50,138 nucleotides of DNA. Origin: a bacterium C-53 (GTDB taxonomy: Bacteria > Bacillota > Clostridia > Lachnospirales > Lachnospiraceae). The stretch lies in the NCBI GenBank assembly GCA_003612525.1, contig RAZD01000026.1, forward strand, positions 1-50,138, read 5' to 3'. Made by a program: the position numbers and the translations under genes. Below the pieces are notes generated by a model. The model had not been told where the DNA came from. It made no database searches and saw nothing but the letters and a program-made list of their open reading frames with translations. Shown one piece after another: positions 24,899 through 32,571 of the stretch; within the stretch, counting starts at the first letter, position 1; the number at the start of each line of letters is the position of its first letter.

Positions 24899-26857
24899 AT
24901 GGATGCAAACAAACGGCAGAGATATGAAAAGATCTCCGTAGAACTCACAAGACTGGTGGGAGGCAGGGAAAATATTCAGGGTGTGGCTCACTGCGCAACA
25001 CGTCTTCGGATTGTTTTAAATGACAATGAGCAGGCGGACTTAAAGGCAATTGAGGATGTCGACCTGGCAAAAGGCGTATTTGTTGCCGGTGATCAGGTGC
25101 AGATTATATTTGGCGCCGGTTTGGTCAATGATGTTTATGAAGTATTTGCAGAACAGAACCATATGAAAAATATGAGCCTGAGCGATTTGAAGACGGTTGC
25201 AAATAAGAAGATGAATCCGCTTCAGAGGATTATTAAAGCATTGTCAGACGTATTTGTTGATATTATGCCGGGAATTCTGGCGGCGGCGCTTCTCACCGGA
25301 CTCTCAGGTGTATTGGGAAATCTTGAGTTTGTGCGGGCAAATGACACCTTATATGGAATAAACCGGCTGATCAATATATCTTCCGGTGCAATTTTCGGTT
25401 TTCTGCCCCTTGCGGTTGCGTACAGTGCATGCAAAAGGTTCGGCGGAAGACCGATACTGGGAATTGTAATCGGATGTATCATGTTGAGTGACAGCCTGGC
25501 GAATGCATACTCGGCGGCACAGGGAACCGTGGAAGTCACAACTTTACATATTTTTGGACTGGGTGTAGAATTGGTAGGTTTTCAGGGCGGTATTATAGTT
25601 GCGCTGCTGATGGGATTTGTAACGGCAAAACTTGATCTGTTCTTTGAGAAGAAAGTACCTGAAGTCATACGTCTGCTGCTTTCACCGCTGCTTACCACCT
25701 TAGTGGGAGCATTGCTTTTATTTACTATAATCGGACCAGCAGGGCGTGGGTTGTCATCCGGCATCACAAATGCGCTGGTGTGGATGACACAGAATCTGGA
25801 CGTGTTTGGCTATGCTGTCTTTTCCGGATTACAGCAGCTTGTCGTAATCACGGGTCTGCATCATATTTTTGGTGCGATTGAAGCACAGCTTCTGGCAGAC
25901 ACAGGAAGGAATTTTCTGAATCCGCTTATGTCTGTTGCAATCATTGCGCAGGGCGGCGCTGTACTTGGATACCTTGTGAGACACAGGAAAAATGTAAAGA
26001 CAAGAGAGCTTTGTATTCCGAGTTTTGTTTCCGTATTGTTTGGAATCACGGAGCCTGCGTTATTCGGTATTAATTTAAGATACCGGTTTCCGATCATCGG
26101 CGGCTGTATCGGCGGCGCAATGGGAGGGGTTGTAGTATATCTTACAAACCTTGCGGCTGTAGGATTTGGGACGACAGTGCTTCCCGGAATTGCGCTTGCT
26201 GACCCGGCAGGAAATGGCTATGTTAATTATGTAACAGCGCATGCAATTGCGATTGCTGGCGGATTTGTCATGACGCTTGTATTGGGGCAGTTTATGGATA
26301 AGGTACAGGATGAAGAACCGGTGATGGATGCAGGGGTGGAGTTATCGGAGACAGAGACACAGGAAAATGTGAGTAAGGAAATGGAAGCGCCGGATGAAGA
26401 AGTATTTTACGGGTATGCGCACGGTCAAATGATTGCAATGGAAGCTGTAAAGGATGATACGTTTGCCAGTAAAGCGCTGGGAGACGGCGTTGCGGTCTTG
26501 CCGGATGAGGGAAAAGTTTATGCACCGGCGGATGGAACGATCGTAAGTGTATTTGATACGAAGCATGCACTTTGCTTTACAAGTGTGTCAGGAACGGAAA
26601 TTCTGATTCATATCGGTGTGGATACTGTGAACCTGAAAGGAAAGTATTTTACGGCGCATGTAAAAGAGGGCGATTCTGTAAAAAGAGGACAGCTTTTGGT
26701 GGAATTTGAGAAAGAACAAATTGAGAAGGCAGGGTTTGACACGGTAATTCCGATGATATTCACCGATTTGCCTGATGACAGAAGACTTGAGAAAACGGCG
26801 TCCGGCCCATTGACAGTGGAAACAAAGGCAGCGGCTGTTCTTAGAAATAAGGTGTAA
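24899..26857 (+). CDS. PTS sugar transporter EIIBCA (beta-glucoside/sucrose/trehalose class)
   Basis: A 652-residue three-domain permease. EIIB (1-85) carries the phosphorylated Cys32 in H-C-A-T-R-L-R. EIIC (about 105-460) is the polytopic sugar channel with I-T-G-L-H-H-I-F-G and G-I-T-E-P-A-L-F-G-I-N-L-R. EIIA (about 510-640) has the phosphorylated His571 in I-H-I-G-V-D-T-V. The order B-C-A is that of the glucose-superfamily disaccharide PTS. The sugar cannot be read from sequence. GGAGG precedes the ATG. A divergent AraC regulator and a downstream HAD phosphatase suggest a sugar-phosphate handling operon; no glycosidase is directly attached. Confidence 0.93.
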   Translation: MDANKRQRYEKISVELTRLVGGRENIQGVAHCATRLRIVLNDNEQADLKAIEDVDLAKGVFVAGDQVQIIFGAGLVNDVYEVFAEQNHMKNMSLSDLKTVANKKMNPLQRIIKALSDVFVDIMPGILAAALLTGLSGVLGNLEFVRANDTLYGINRLINISSGAIFGFLPLAVAYSACKRFGGRPILGIVIGCIMLSDSLANAYSAAQGTVEVTTLHIFGLGVELVGFQGGIIVALLMGFVTAKLDLFFEKKVPEVIRLLLSPLLTTLVGALLLFTIIGPAGRGLSSGITNALVWMTQNLDVFGYAVFSGLQQLVVITGLHHIFGAIEAQLLADTGRNFLNPLMSVAIIAQGGAVLGYLVRHRKNVKTRELCIPSFVSVLFGITEPALFGINLRYRFPIIGGCIGGAMGGVVVYLTNLAAVGFGTTVLPGIALADPAGNGYVNYVTAHAIAIAGGFVMTLVLGQFMDKVQDEEPVMDAGVELSETETQENVSKEMEAPDEEVFYGYAHGQMIAMEAVKDDTFASKALGDGVAVLPDEGKVYAPADGTIVSVFDTKHALCFTSVSGTEILIHIGVDTVNLKGKYFTAHVKEGDSVKRGQLLVEFEKEQIEKAGFDTVIPMIFTDLPDDRRLEKTASGPLTVETKAAAVLRNKV

Positions 26858-26865
26858 GGATGCGT

Positions 26866-27699
26866 ATGATTAAGAAATTGATTTTTTTGGATATTGACGG
26901 AACGTTGATTCATGCTATGAAAGCGCCGTCCGGACTGGCGACAGAGGCCGTGCGGCGGGCGAGACTTAACGGGTATAAGGTCTTTCTGTGTACCGGGAGG
27001 AATACGGCGATTATAGGGGAAGACATCCGAAAGATAGGGTTTGACGGAATGATAGCCAGTGCAGGCGCATATGTGGAGGTGGAAAAGAAGGTACTTTTCG
27101 ACCAGATACTTGCGGAAGAAACAATACAGGAATGTTTGGCTGTATTTCATGCAAATGGGATTTACTGCAGAATCGAAAGCCCCGAGGGAATTTATACAGA
27201 TCCACAGATGGAGGCGCTTTTAAAGGAGGCACAACCAGACCGGACAAACTCAGAGCTGATTCGAATGCAGAGAGAAATCGAAGCGGGAATTCCGATTCTG
27301 CCATACGATCGTTATCCAGGCAATGGGGCATACAAAATATGTTTTACAGGAACAAGCCTTCAATCCATTGAAAATACCCAAAAAGTGCTGGGAAACAGGT
27401 TCATCTATGCAGTCCATCCATACGCGGACAGCAGTACCTGCCTGAATGGGGAAATTATTCCAAAAGGAATTGATAAGGGCAGAGGAATGGAAATGATTTG
27501 CCGGTATTATGGTGTTGATCTGAAGGATACGGTTGCATTCGGGGATAGCATGAACGACCGCGAAATGATGCGGGCGGCAGGAATCAGTATTGCTATGGGC
27601 AATGCCTGCGAAGAATTGAAACGAATGGCAGACCGCATCTGTGGCAATGCGTGGGAGGATGGCGTGTACTATGAATTCCGGAGCCTGGGATTTATCTGA
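26866..27699 (+). CDS. Cof-type HAD-IIB family phosphatase (first copy)
   Basis: A 277-residue haloacid dehalogenase hydrolase. Motif I is F-L-D-I-D-G-T near residues 6-12, motif II is in F-L-C-T-G-R-N, and motif IV is F-G-D-S-M-N-D-R-E-M-M near 224-234. The C2B cap lies between. Such enzymes dephosphorylate sugar phosphates or cofactors. ATG 26866 has TAAGG six bases upstream and is preferred over ATG 26860. It follows the PTS stop by 8 bases and so is co-transcribed. A clear paralogue is at 32572-33408. Confidence 0.9.
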   Translation: MIKKLIFLDIDGTLIHAMKAPSGLATEAVRRARLNGYKVFLCTGRNTAIIGEDIRKIGFDGMIASAGAYVEVEKKVLFDQILAEETIQECLAVFHANGIYCRIESPEGIYTDPQMEALLKEAQPDRTNSELIRMQREIEAGIPILPYDRYPGNGAYKICFTGTSLQSIENTQKVLGNRFIYAVHPYADSSTCLNGEIIPKGIDKGRGMEMICRYYGVDLKDTVAFGDSMNDREMMRAAGISIAMGNACEELKRMADRICGNAWEDGVYYEFRSLGFI

Positions 27700-27754
27700 T
27701 AATCTGGAAGAGTACAATGATATGAGACTTCGTATGGAGGGGAGGAGGCAGATT

Positions 27755-28036
27755 ATGTTTGAATGGGTTGGTGAAATAGCAGGTTGTTTTGGGAATACAC
27801 GAGGAAACAAAGGGGTGGCGGCAAAGAAGGAAAACAATAAAAAAGATGAAAAATCGTTTGACAAAGAAGGGAAGGTTGCGGTTTTGAAATGCAGCATCTG
27901 CAATGGAGAACAGGTGGCCGGATGGAAAGACATTCGTACCGGCAAGTTTGAGGAAGTGTCGTTCATTCGCAGTGAAAAAGAGCTGAAAGACTTTATGAAG
28001 TCGTATGGCATCAGTGAAATAACGAAAGAATACTAG
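27755..28036 (+). CDS. Small conserved clostridial protein
   Basis: A 93-residue protein with a strong GGAGGGGAGGAGG site before ATG 27755. After a variable polar N-terminus the conserved half reads K-C-S-I-C-N-G-E-Q-V-A-G-W-K-D then T-G-K-F-E-E-V-S-F-I-R. I recognise this from small clostridial proteins, sometimes mislabelled as aspartate dehydrogenase; it is far too short for that enzyme. The two Cys of C-S-I-C could bind a metal, but only one pair is present. Function unknown. Confidence 0.72.
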   Translation: MFEWVGEIAGCFGNTRGNKGVAAKKENNKKDEKSFDKEGKVAVLKCSICNGEQVAGWKDIRTGKFEEVSFIRSEKELKDFMKSYGISEITKEY

Positions 28037-28051
28037 GAGGTTTTGAGATCA

Positions 28052-28681
28052 ATGAGCGGGATTTACAGGGAGGACATGTTAGAGCTTACCAGACGTATGA
28101 CGGTAAAAAGAAACTGCTTCAGCCGGATTGCAGGAGCATATCTTGATGCGGACGGTTTTGTGGACGGCACTTTCAATAAGCATTTTCTGAAATTGTCTTT
28201 GAAAGACCAGCAGGCAAACATAGAAATCGCAAAAAAGGTTCCGTTTGCGGATACGAATGTCAATCTAAAGGAATATGTTTTCTCGCAGGATGATGAAAAA
28301 CCGGGAAGCGTTTGGCAGCTTCTGATGGCCCTGAGGCAGTGTGAACTGAAAAATGACGCGCTTCTTGATGTTTTTTATGAAAAGGTGGGGGAAACGTATC
28401 GTACAAAAGGCGATTTTGCAGTCTATCTTTTCTTTGGAAGCTATGATATTCCGTTAAAAGCCAGCGATAAAGAAAGTCTGTGGGAATCGGAAGAAGTCTA
28501 CCGGTTTCTGATCGGCGTGATATGCCCGGTACAGGGGGATTACGAACCGGGGGAGGCTGAATGCGGCTTTTTGTTTCCGGCATTTAAGGACAGGAGCAGC
28601 GACGAACACAGAATCAATATTTTCCAGGCGGATGCAGAGCATCCGCATTTGGAATTTTTAGAATTGTTCTTTCAGAATTAA
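28052..28681 (+). CDS. DUF4317-like protein, about half the usual length
   Basis: A 209-residue protein. It matches the order of DUF4317 conserved parts: an early C-F-S-R-I-A-G-A-Y-L-D segment, L-L-M-A-L-R-Q-C-E-L near the middle, then A-V-Y-L-F-F-G-S-Y-D-I-P, I-C-P-V, and G-F-L-F-P-A-F-K-D-R-S-S-D-E-H near the end. Typical family members are, from memory, nearly twice as long, so the C-terminal domain is absent. No continuing frame is visible after the stop. AGGAGG at 28035-28040 is 11 bases before ATG 28052; TTG 28043 is too close. Function unknown. Confidence 0.72.
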   Translation: MSGIYREDMLELTRRMTVKRNCFSRIAGAYLDADGFVDGTFNKHFLKLSLKDQQANIEIAKKVPFADTNVNLKEYVFSQDDEKPGSVWQLLMALRQCELKNDALLDVFYEKVGETYRTKGDFAVYLFFGSYDIPLKASDKESLWESEEVYRFLIGVICPVQGDYEPGEAECGFLFPAFKDRSSDEHRINIFQADAEHPHLEFLELFFQN

Positions 28682-28753
28682 AATATCAGCAGACATCCGC
28701 AAAAAGGCTGATTCGGTTTTATCCGCATAACTTATGGTCTTTGACAGATACTA

Positions 28754-28791
28754 GTGTGAGAAAAGTCTGTACAACAGGATTTTTCTCACAC
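28754..28791. repeat. Perfect 11-bp hairpin upstream of the membrane protein gene
   Basis: GTGTGAGAAAA (28754-28764) pairs with TTTTCTCACAC (28781-28791) around a 16-base loop. It is not followed by a T-run. A TTGACA at 28741-28746 precedes it without a convincing -10. It could be a protein-binding dyad or a weak terminator for the upstream genes. Confidence 0.6.
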
Positions 28792-28834
28792 GGAAGAATG
28801 TGTTTTGAAATTACGAAAGGAGAAGAGTATAAGG

Positions 28835-29464
28835 ATGCGGTATGCAGGATATAAACTATTTCTGCTTTTTTTCATGGGCGCTTTTCTTGGGGATGTAATT
28901 GAGACGGTTTTTTGCCGTATAGCAGATGGTGTCTGGATGAGCCGAAGCAGCGTGGTATGGGGGCCGTTCAGCATTGTATGGGGGATTGGGGCAGTATTGC
29001 TTACACTGCTTTTGGAACGTTACAGCGCTTCCTCCAATTTTTTTCTGTTCGTGGCAGGTTCGGCGCTCGGTGGCGCGTATGAATACGGATGCAGTGTATT
29101 TACGGAACTTGTGTTTGGAACGGTATTCTGGGATTACAGCCATATGCCGTTTCAGCTGCATGGAAGAATTAACCTGCTCTTTTGTCTGTTCTGGGGAGTG
29201 GCGGTAATTGTATGGTTTCGGTTTGTGTATCCGTATATTTCGGCAATGCTTGAATGGCTGCCGGTATCCGTCGGGAAGACGCTTGCCTGGGGACTCGCTG
29301 TATTTATGTTTTTTGACATTATAGTATCCAGTATGGCAATATGGCGGTATGACCAGAGAAATCATGGAATAACGGCGGCGAAGGGCTGGCAGATGACGAT
29401 TGATGAACACTTTGATGATGCGAGAATGAAACGGATTTACCCGGAAGCTTTGTGGGTAGAATAA
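28835..29464 (+). CDS. Polytopic membrane protein (CmpB/PF06541-type putative ABC transporter permease)
   Basis: A 209-residue protein with about five hydrophobic segments (roughly 5-25, 38-62, 68-90, 110-130, 148-172). The conserved features V-V-W-G-P-F-S-I-V-W-G-I-G, A-G-S-A-L-G-G-A-Y-E-Y and F-W-D-Y-S are those of the PF06541 family, annotated as a putative ABC permease although no ATPase is nearby. AAGGAGA is 11 bases before ATG 28835; a TTG at 28805 lies upstream of that site. A terminator follows directly. Confidence 0.75.
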   Translation: MRYAGYKLFLLFFMGAFLGDVIETVFCRIADGVWMSRSSVVWGPFSIVWGIGAVLLTLLLERYSASSNFFLFVAGSALGGAYEYGCSVFTELVFGTVFWDYSHMPFQLHGRINLLFCLFWGVAVIVWFRFVYPYISAMLEWLPVSVGKTLAWGLAVFMFFDIIVSSMAIWRYDQRNHGITAAKGWQMTIDEHFDDARMKRIYPEALWVE

Positions 29465-29466
29465 AA

Positions 29467-29520
29467 AAAGGGCTTTTGCGCCGGAAATTCTTCGGTGCAA
29501 AAGCTCTTTGATTTTTTGTA
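29467..29520 (+). terminator. Terminator between convergent genes
   Basis: GGGCTTTTGC near 29469-29478 pairs with GCAAAAGCTC near 29498-29507 around an inner GCCGGAA/TTCGGT helix, followed by a TTTGATTTTTT tract. With A's on the left flank it can serve both the permease gene and the minus-strand small gene. Confidence 0.85.
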
Positions 29521-29763
29521 TTACATTCCGGCCATCATGAATCCGATCAGCTGATCTCTGCGCACAGCATCCTCTGCGCCTTTTATTTTTGAGGCCATGC
29601 CGTCAATCTCAATCTGGCTTGTGGCGGCGCGCATCAGTTTTTCCTGAAATTCCTGTTTCTCCCGTGCGGCTTCCTCCGCGCGTCTTTCGGCTCTTGCCTG
29701 ATGCTGAAGCTTTACGGAAGTTTCCATAGAATGCAGCATTTGCTCCATTGCTGTCATCATCAT
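29521..29763 (-). CDS. Small charged coiled-coil protein
   Basis: An 80-residue protein, Met-rich at both ends, with a long helical middle (about 12-50) dominated by Ala, Arg, Glu and Gln. GGGAGGG lies six bases before ATG 29763; ATG 29778 and 29769 are in frame but lie before or against that site. There is no membrane segment or signal. No family is recognised. The strong ribosome site and bounded terminator support it being real. Confidence 0.55.
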   Translation of the reverse strand: MMMTAMEQMLHSMETSVKLQHQARAERRAEEAAREKQEFQEKLMRAATSQIEIDGMASKIKGAEDAVRRDQLIGFMMAGM

Positions 29764-29922
29764 TTTCATCCCTCCCATTCGAAAGTGATTTTAGAATCTA
29801 ATAAATGTATCGGCTGTTTTGTCCGTTTCTTAATATCGTTTAAAAAATTGCCGCCGCAAAACGCGTTTTTTTAATATGAATGCAGGCGGGCTCATAATAG
29901 AAGCGGTCATAAAAATAGGGGA

Positions 29923-29951
29923 TTGACGAAAAGGCATTTATCATTTATGAT
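29923..29951 (+). promoter_or_regulatory. Sigma-A promoter of the recQ leader or a small RNA
   Basis: TTGACG (29923-29928) and TATGAT (29946-29951) are 17 bases apart. Transcription would start near 29958, about 255 bases before the recQ start. Confidence 0.7.
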
Positions 29952-30089
29952 AACAGCATTAAGAGAGAAAAGGCAGTTTATGTTGAGCATTGTGAGAATC
30001 AGAGAGAGCAAACTGAATATTTAAGTTCGTGTATTCGCTTTACAGAGTGCTTTGCATATGAAATTGATACGTTCGTTTTGAATTCGGCA

Positions 30090-30117
30090 GGTATGACGGT
30101 GTAGTCATGCTCTTTTT
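30090..30117 (+). terminator. Possible first terminator in the recQ leader
   Basis: Seven pairs between 30091-30097 and 30104-30110 (one G:T) with a six-base loop, followed by TCTTTTT. Weak but correctly built. Confidence 0.5.
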
Positions 30118-30139
30118 ATGTCCGAAATGATAAGGTAAG

Positions 30140-30184
30140 ACCATGTTGTAATTGTGCTGTCTGGCAGATACGCATGGTTTTTTT
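30140..30184 (+). terminator. Possible second terminator just before recQ
   Basis: ACCATG (30140-30145) pairs with CATGGT (30173-30178), enclosing a smaller TCT/AGA helix, and seven T's follow from 30178. It lies 28 bases before the recQ start, the position expected for an attenuator. Confidence 0.5.
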
Positions 30185-30212
30185 GTGTTTGTGGAAAGGC
30201 ATGGTTATTTTT

Positions 30213-32099
30213 ATGAACAAATATGAAGTACTGAAGAAATATTTTGGTTACGATGGGTTTCGTGAGGGGCAGGAGATATTGATTGATGCCATATTAAACG
30301 GCCAGGATGTTCTGGGCATAATGCCGACGGGAGCCGGGAAGTCAATCTGCTATCAGGTTCCGGCGCTGCTTTTGCCCGGCATTACTCTTGTGGTATCCCC
30401 GCTTATTTCTCTGATGAAAGATCAGGTGCAGGCATTAAATCAGGCAGGGATTCATGCTGCGTATATCAACAGTTCCCTGACAGAAAATCAGATTGCAAAG
30501 GCGCTGCAATTTGCATCAGCCGGACGCTATAAGATTATTTATGTCGCGCCGGAACGCCTCGAAACCCATATGTTTCTGGAGTTTGCGGGAAGTGTACAGA
30601 TTTCGATGCTTACGGTGGATGAGGCGCATTGTATTTCTCAGTGGGGGCAGGACTTCCGCCCCAGTTACCTGAAAATTGTACAATTTATCTGTAATCTGAA
30701 ACATCGTCCGGTTCTTAGTGCATTCACCGCGACTGCAACGGAAAATGTAAAAGAAGATATTGTCTGTGTGCTGGGCCTTCAAAAGCCCAGAATCCTGGTG
30801 ACAGGGTTTGATCGGAAGAATTTGTATTTTGCGGTGGAAACGCCTCGCAGAAAGGACGCGTTTGTCATGGAATATATCAAAGCGCACACGGGAGAGAGCG
30901 GCATTATTTACTGTGCGACAAGGAAAAATGTCGATACGCTCTATGAAAAGCTGCGAAATGAGCGTGTGGGAGCAGCGAGGTATCATGCAGGGCTGAACAG
31001 CGAAGAACGGAAGGTCAGCCAGGAAGATTTTATTTATGATAAATGCCCGGTTATGATTGCAACGAATGCGTTTGGGATGGGAATTGACAAATCAAATGTG
31101 AGGTATGTCATTCATTATAACATGCCGCAAAGCCTTGAAAACTATTATCAGGAGGCGGGACGTGCAGGCCGGGACGGTGGACAGGCGGAATGCATCCTGC
31201 TTTATTCGGCGCAGGATGTGGTCATCAACCGGTTCTTATTAGACAGCAAGGAACAGAATCAGGAATTTACGCAGGAAGAACTTAAGGCCATCCGGGAACG
31301 CGATGAAGAGCGGCTTCGGACGATGAGTTATTATTGTATGTCAAAGAATTGCCTGAGAGAGTATGTTCTCCGGTATTTTGGCGAATATGGAAGCGGGAGC
31401 TGTGGCAACTGTGGAAATTGCAAAAGCGAATTTGAAGTGACAGATGTAACGGAGGCGGCAAAGAAAATTATTTTCTGTGTGAGAGAGGTGCGCGGCCGTT
31501 ATGGTATCAATGTGGTGGCAGGAACGCTGTCAGGCAGCGACCGTGCAAAATTGCAGGAATACGGCGTTTCCTCCTATGCTTCCTATGGAAGTCTGAATGA
31601 GATGACCGAGACAGGCATAAAGCAGATTATCCATCAAATGCTGTTAGACGGAATTCTGGAGGTGACAAAGGATAAGTATGCGCTTTTAAGAAGCAGTGTC
31701 CTCTCAGAAGAGGTGACGGAAGGGAACAGGAAGGTAATGCTCAGGGAAAAGAGGAGGAGTCCTTTCGAGGAAACGAAATCTCATGCAAAACATACCGGCA
31801 GCATGTCCTCTTCCAGAAAGAGAGCGTCAGATATTCTGAATTCCAGGGGATTGGAGTTATTCGAGCATCTTCGGAAGCTTCGGACAGAAATTGCAAAGGA
31901 GGAAAGTGTGCCGCCCTATATCATCTTTTCGGACAAAACATTGACGGATATGTGCGTCAAAGTGCCGTTTAACAGAGGTGAAATGCTTTGCGTAAACGGT
32001 GTTGGAGAAAATAAGTTTGAGCGTTACGGGGCGCGTTTTCTTCTGGCAATCGATGAATTTACAGGCGGTGAGAAGGAGAAGTATTCTTTTGGGGACTGA
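30213..32099 (+). CDS. recQ: ATP-dependent DNA helicase RecQ
   Basis: A 628-residue 3'-5' helicase. The N-terminus F-R-E-G-Q-E leads to Walker A M-P-T-G-A-G-K-S (about 44-51), V-D-E-A-H box (about 141), and helicase motif VI Q-E-A-G-R-A-G-R-D-G. The zinc-binding RQC region has Y-Y-C then C-G-N-C-G-N-C near 405. The C-terminal 100 residues are an HRDC domain with P-P-Y-I-I-F-S-D. ATG 30213 matches the usual RecQ start; in-frame ATGs at 30174 and 30201 are alternatives. A structured leader precedes it. Confidence 0.95.
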   Translation: MNKYEVLKKYFGYDGFREGQEILIDAILNGQDVLGIMPTGAGKSICYQVPALLLPGITLVVSPLISLMKDQVQALNQAGIHAAYINSSLTENQIAKALQFASAGRYKIIYVAPERLETHMFLEFAGSVQISMLTVDEAHCISQWGQDFRPSYLKIVQFICNLKHRPVLSAFTATATENVKEDIVCVLGLQKPRILVTGFDRKNLYFAVETPRRKDAFVMEYIKAHTGESGIIYCATRKNVDTLYEKLRNERVGAARYHAGLNSEERKVSQEDFIYDKCPVMIATNAFGMGIDKSNVRYVIHYNMPQSLENYYQEAGRAGRDGGQAECILLYSAQDVVINRFLLDSKEQNQEFTQEELKAIRERDEERLRTMSYYCMSKNCLREYVLRYFGEYGSGSCGNCGNCKSEFEVTDVTEAAKKIIFCVREVRGRYGINVVAGTLSGSDRAKLQEYGVSSYASYGSLNEMTETGIKQIIHQMLLDGILEVTKDKYALLRSSVLSEEVTEGNRKVMLREKRRSPFEETKSHAKHTGSMSSSRKRASDILNSRGLELFEHLRKLRTEIAKEESVPPYIIFSDKTLTDMCVKVPFNRGEMLCVNGVGENKFERYGARFLLAIDEFTGGEKEKYSFGD

Positions 32100-32162
32100 C
32101 TCCCGGACATGATTCATTTTTATTGCTGTTTTGCGTTATATCTCTTTCATCGTTTTATAATA

Positions 32163-32180
32163 GATGAAATCGATTTCATC
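32163..32180. promoter_or_regulatory. LacI/CcpA-type operator, distal copy
   Basis: A perfect 18-base palindrome, GATGAAATCGATTTCATC. Its core TGAAATCGATTTCA fits the LacI-family/cre pattern with a central CG. It lies about 95 bases before the expected transcription start of the HPr-like operon. Confidence 0.75.
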
Positions 32181-32223
32181 ATTTTTACTAAAAAATAAAA
32201 TCCAAAATTATGTAAAATGCCAA

Positions 32224-32252
32224 TTTACAAAACGAAATGAGTTTTATATTAT
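32224..32252 (+). promoter_or_regulatory. Promoter of the HPr-like/HAD/GH13 operon
   Basis: TTTACA (32224-32229) and TATTAT (32247-32252) are 17 bases apart, with an alternative -10 TATAAT at 32250-32255. It lies between two copies of the same operator. Confidence 0.6.
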
Positions 32253-32263
32253 AATTGCATAAA

Positions 32264-32279
32264 GTGAAATCGATATCAC
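32264..32279. promoter_or_regulatory. LacI/CcpA-type operator, proximal copy
   Basis: GTGAAATCGATATCAC is a 16-base near-palindrome sharing TGAAATCGAT with the distal site. It falls at or just after the predicted transcription start, where a bound repressor would block initiation. The LacI gene at 35453 is the obvious candidate regulator. Confidence 0.75.
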
Positions 32280-32326
32280 ACAGAGAATTGAAGTACATAA
32301 AACGAGAATGTGAAAGGATGGTTATT

Positions 32327-32554
32327 ATGCGGAAAGTATATGTAAAACTGAATAATGCGGAACAGGTAAAAAATTTTGTAAGTGTAATCGACAGGGTGGA
32401 AGCGAATTTCGAACTTGGCTCAGGCAGAAGAATAGTTGACCCGAAATCCATTCTGAGTGTTTATACGCTTGACCTGTCACAGCCGCAGGAATTGAGATGT
32501 GATTCGGAGGATGAAACAGTATTGGAGAAGCTTGCTCCGTTTTTATCTGCATAA
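32327..32554 (+). CDS. HPr-like (Crh-like) protein lacking the phosphorylatable histidine
   Basis: A 75-residue protein of HPr size. The second half fits HPr: D-P-K-S-I-L-S-V-Y-T-L-D-L with Ser41 where HPr has regulatory Ser46, then a D-E-T motif matching D-E near the last helix. The first half has no G-I-H-A-R-P motif, and the whole protein contains no histidine, so it cannot accept phosphate from enzyme I. This is like Bacillus Crh, which lost His15 but keeps Ser46. ATG 32327 is nine bases after AAAGG. It is the first gene behind the double operator, followed by a HAD phosphatase. Confidence 0.8.
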   Translation: MRKVYVKLNNAEQVKNFVSVIDRVEANFELGSGRRIVDPKSILSVYTLDLSQPQELRCDSEDETVLEKLAPFLSA

Positions 32555-32571
32555 ATATGGAGGTTAGCAAA

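Larger units (their letters stand above)
29764..30212. other. Long leader region upstream of recQ
   Basis: This 449-base spacer contains a good promoter (29923-29951), a possible 14-codon frame at 29980-30024 (ATG with AAAAGG upstream), a hairpin with T's at 30091-30117 and a second at 30140-30184. The layout suggests either a small RNA or an attenuated leader before recQ. Confidence 0.5.

Noticed and set aside
27250-28011. Minus-strand open frame of 253 codons
   Set aside because: It spans parts of two plus-strand genes with good starts, has no recognisable motif, and has shadow-like composition.
28856-29500. Long minus-strand open frame (214 codons) opposite the membrane protein gene
   Set aside because: No ribosome site, a composition rich in His/Lys/Tyr typical of an antisense shadow, and the plus strand encodes a recognisable family.
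29980-30024. 14-codon frame in the recQ leader as a gene
   Set aside because: Too short and without similarity to a known leader peptide; kept only as part of the leader finding.
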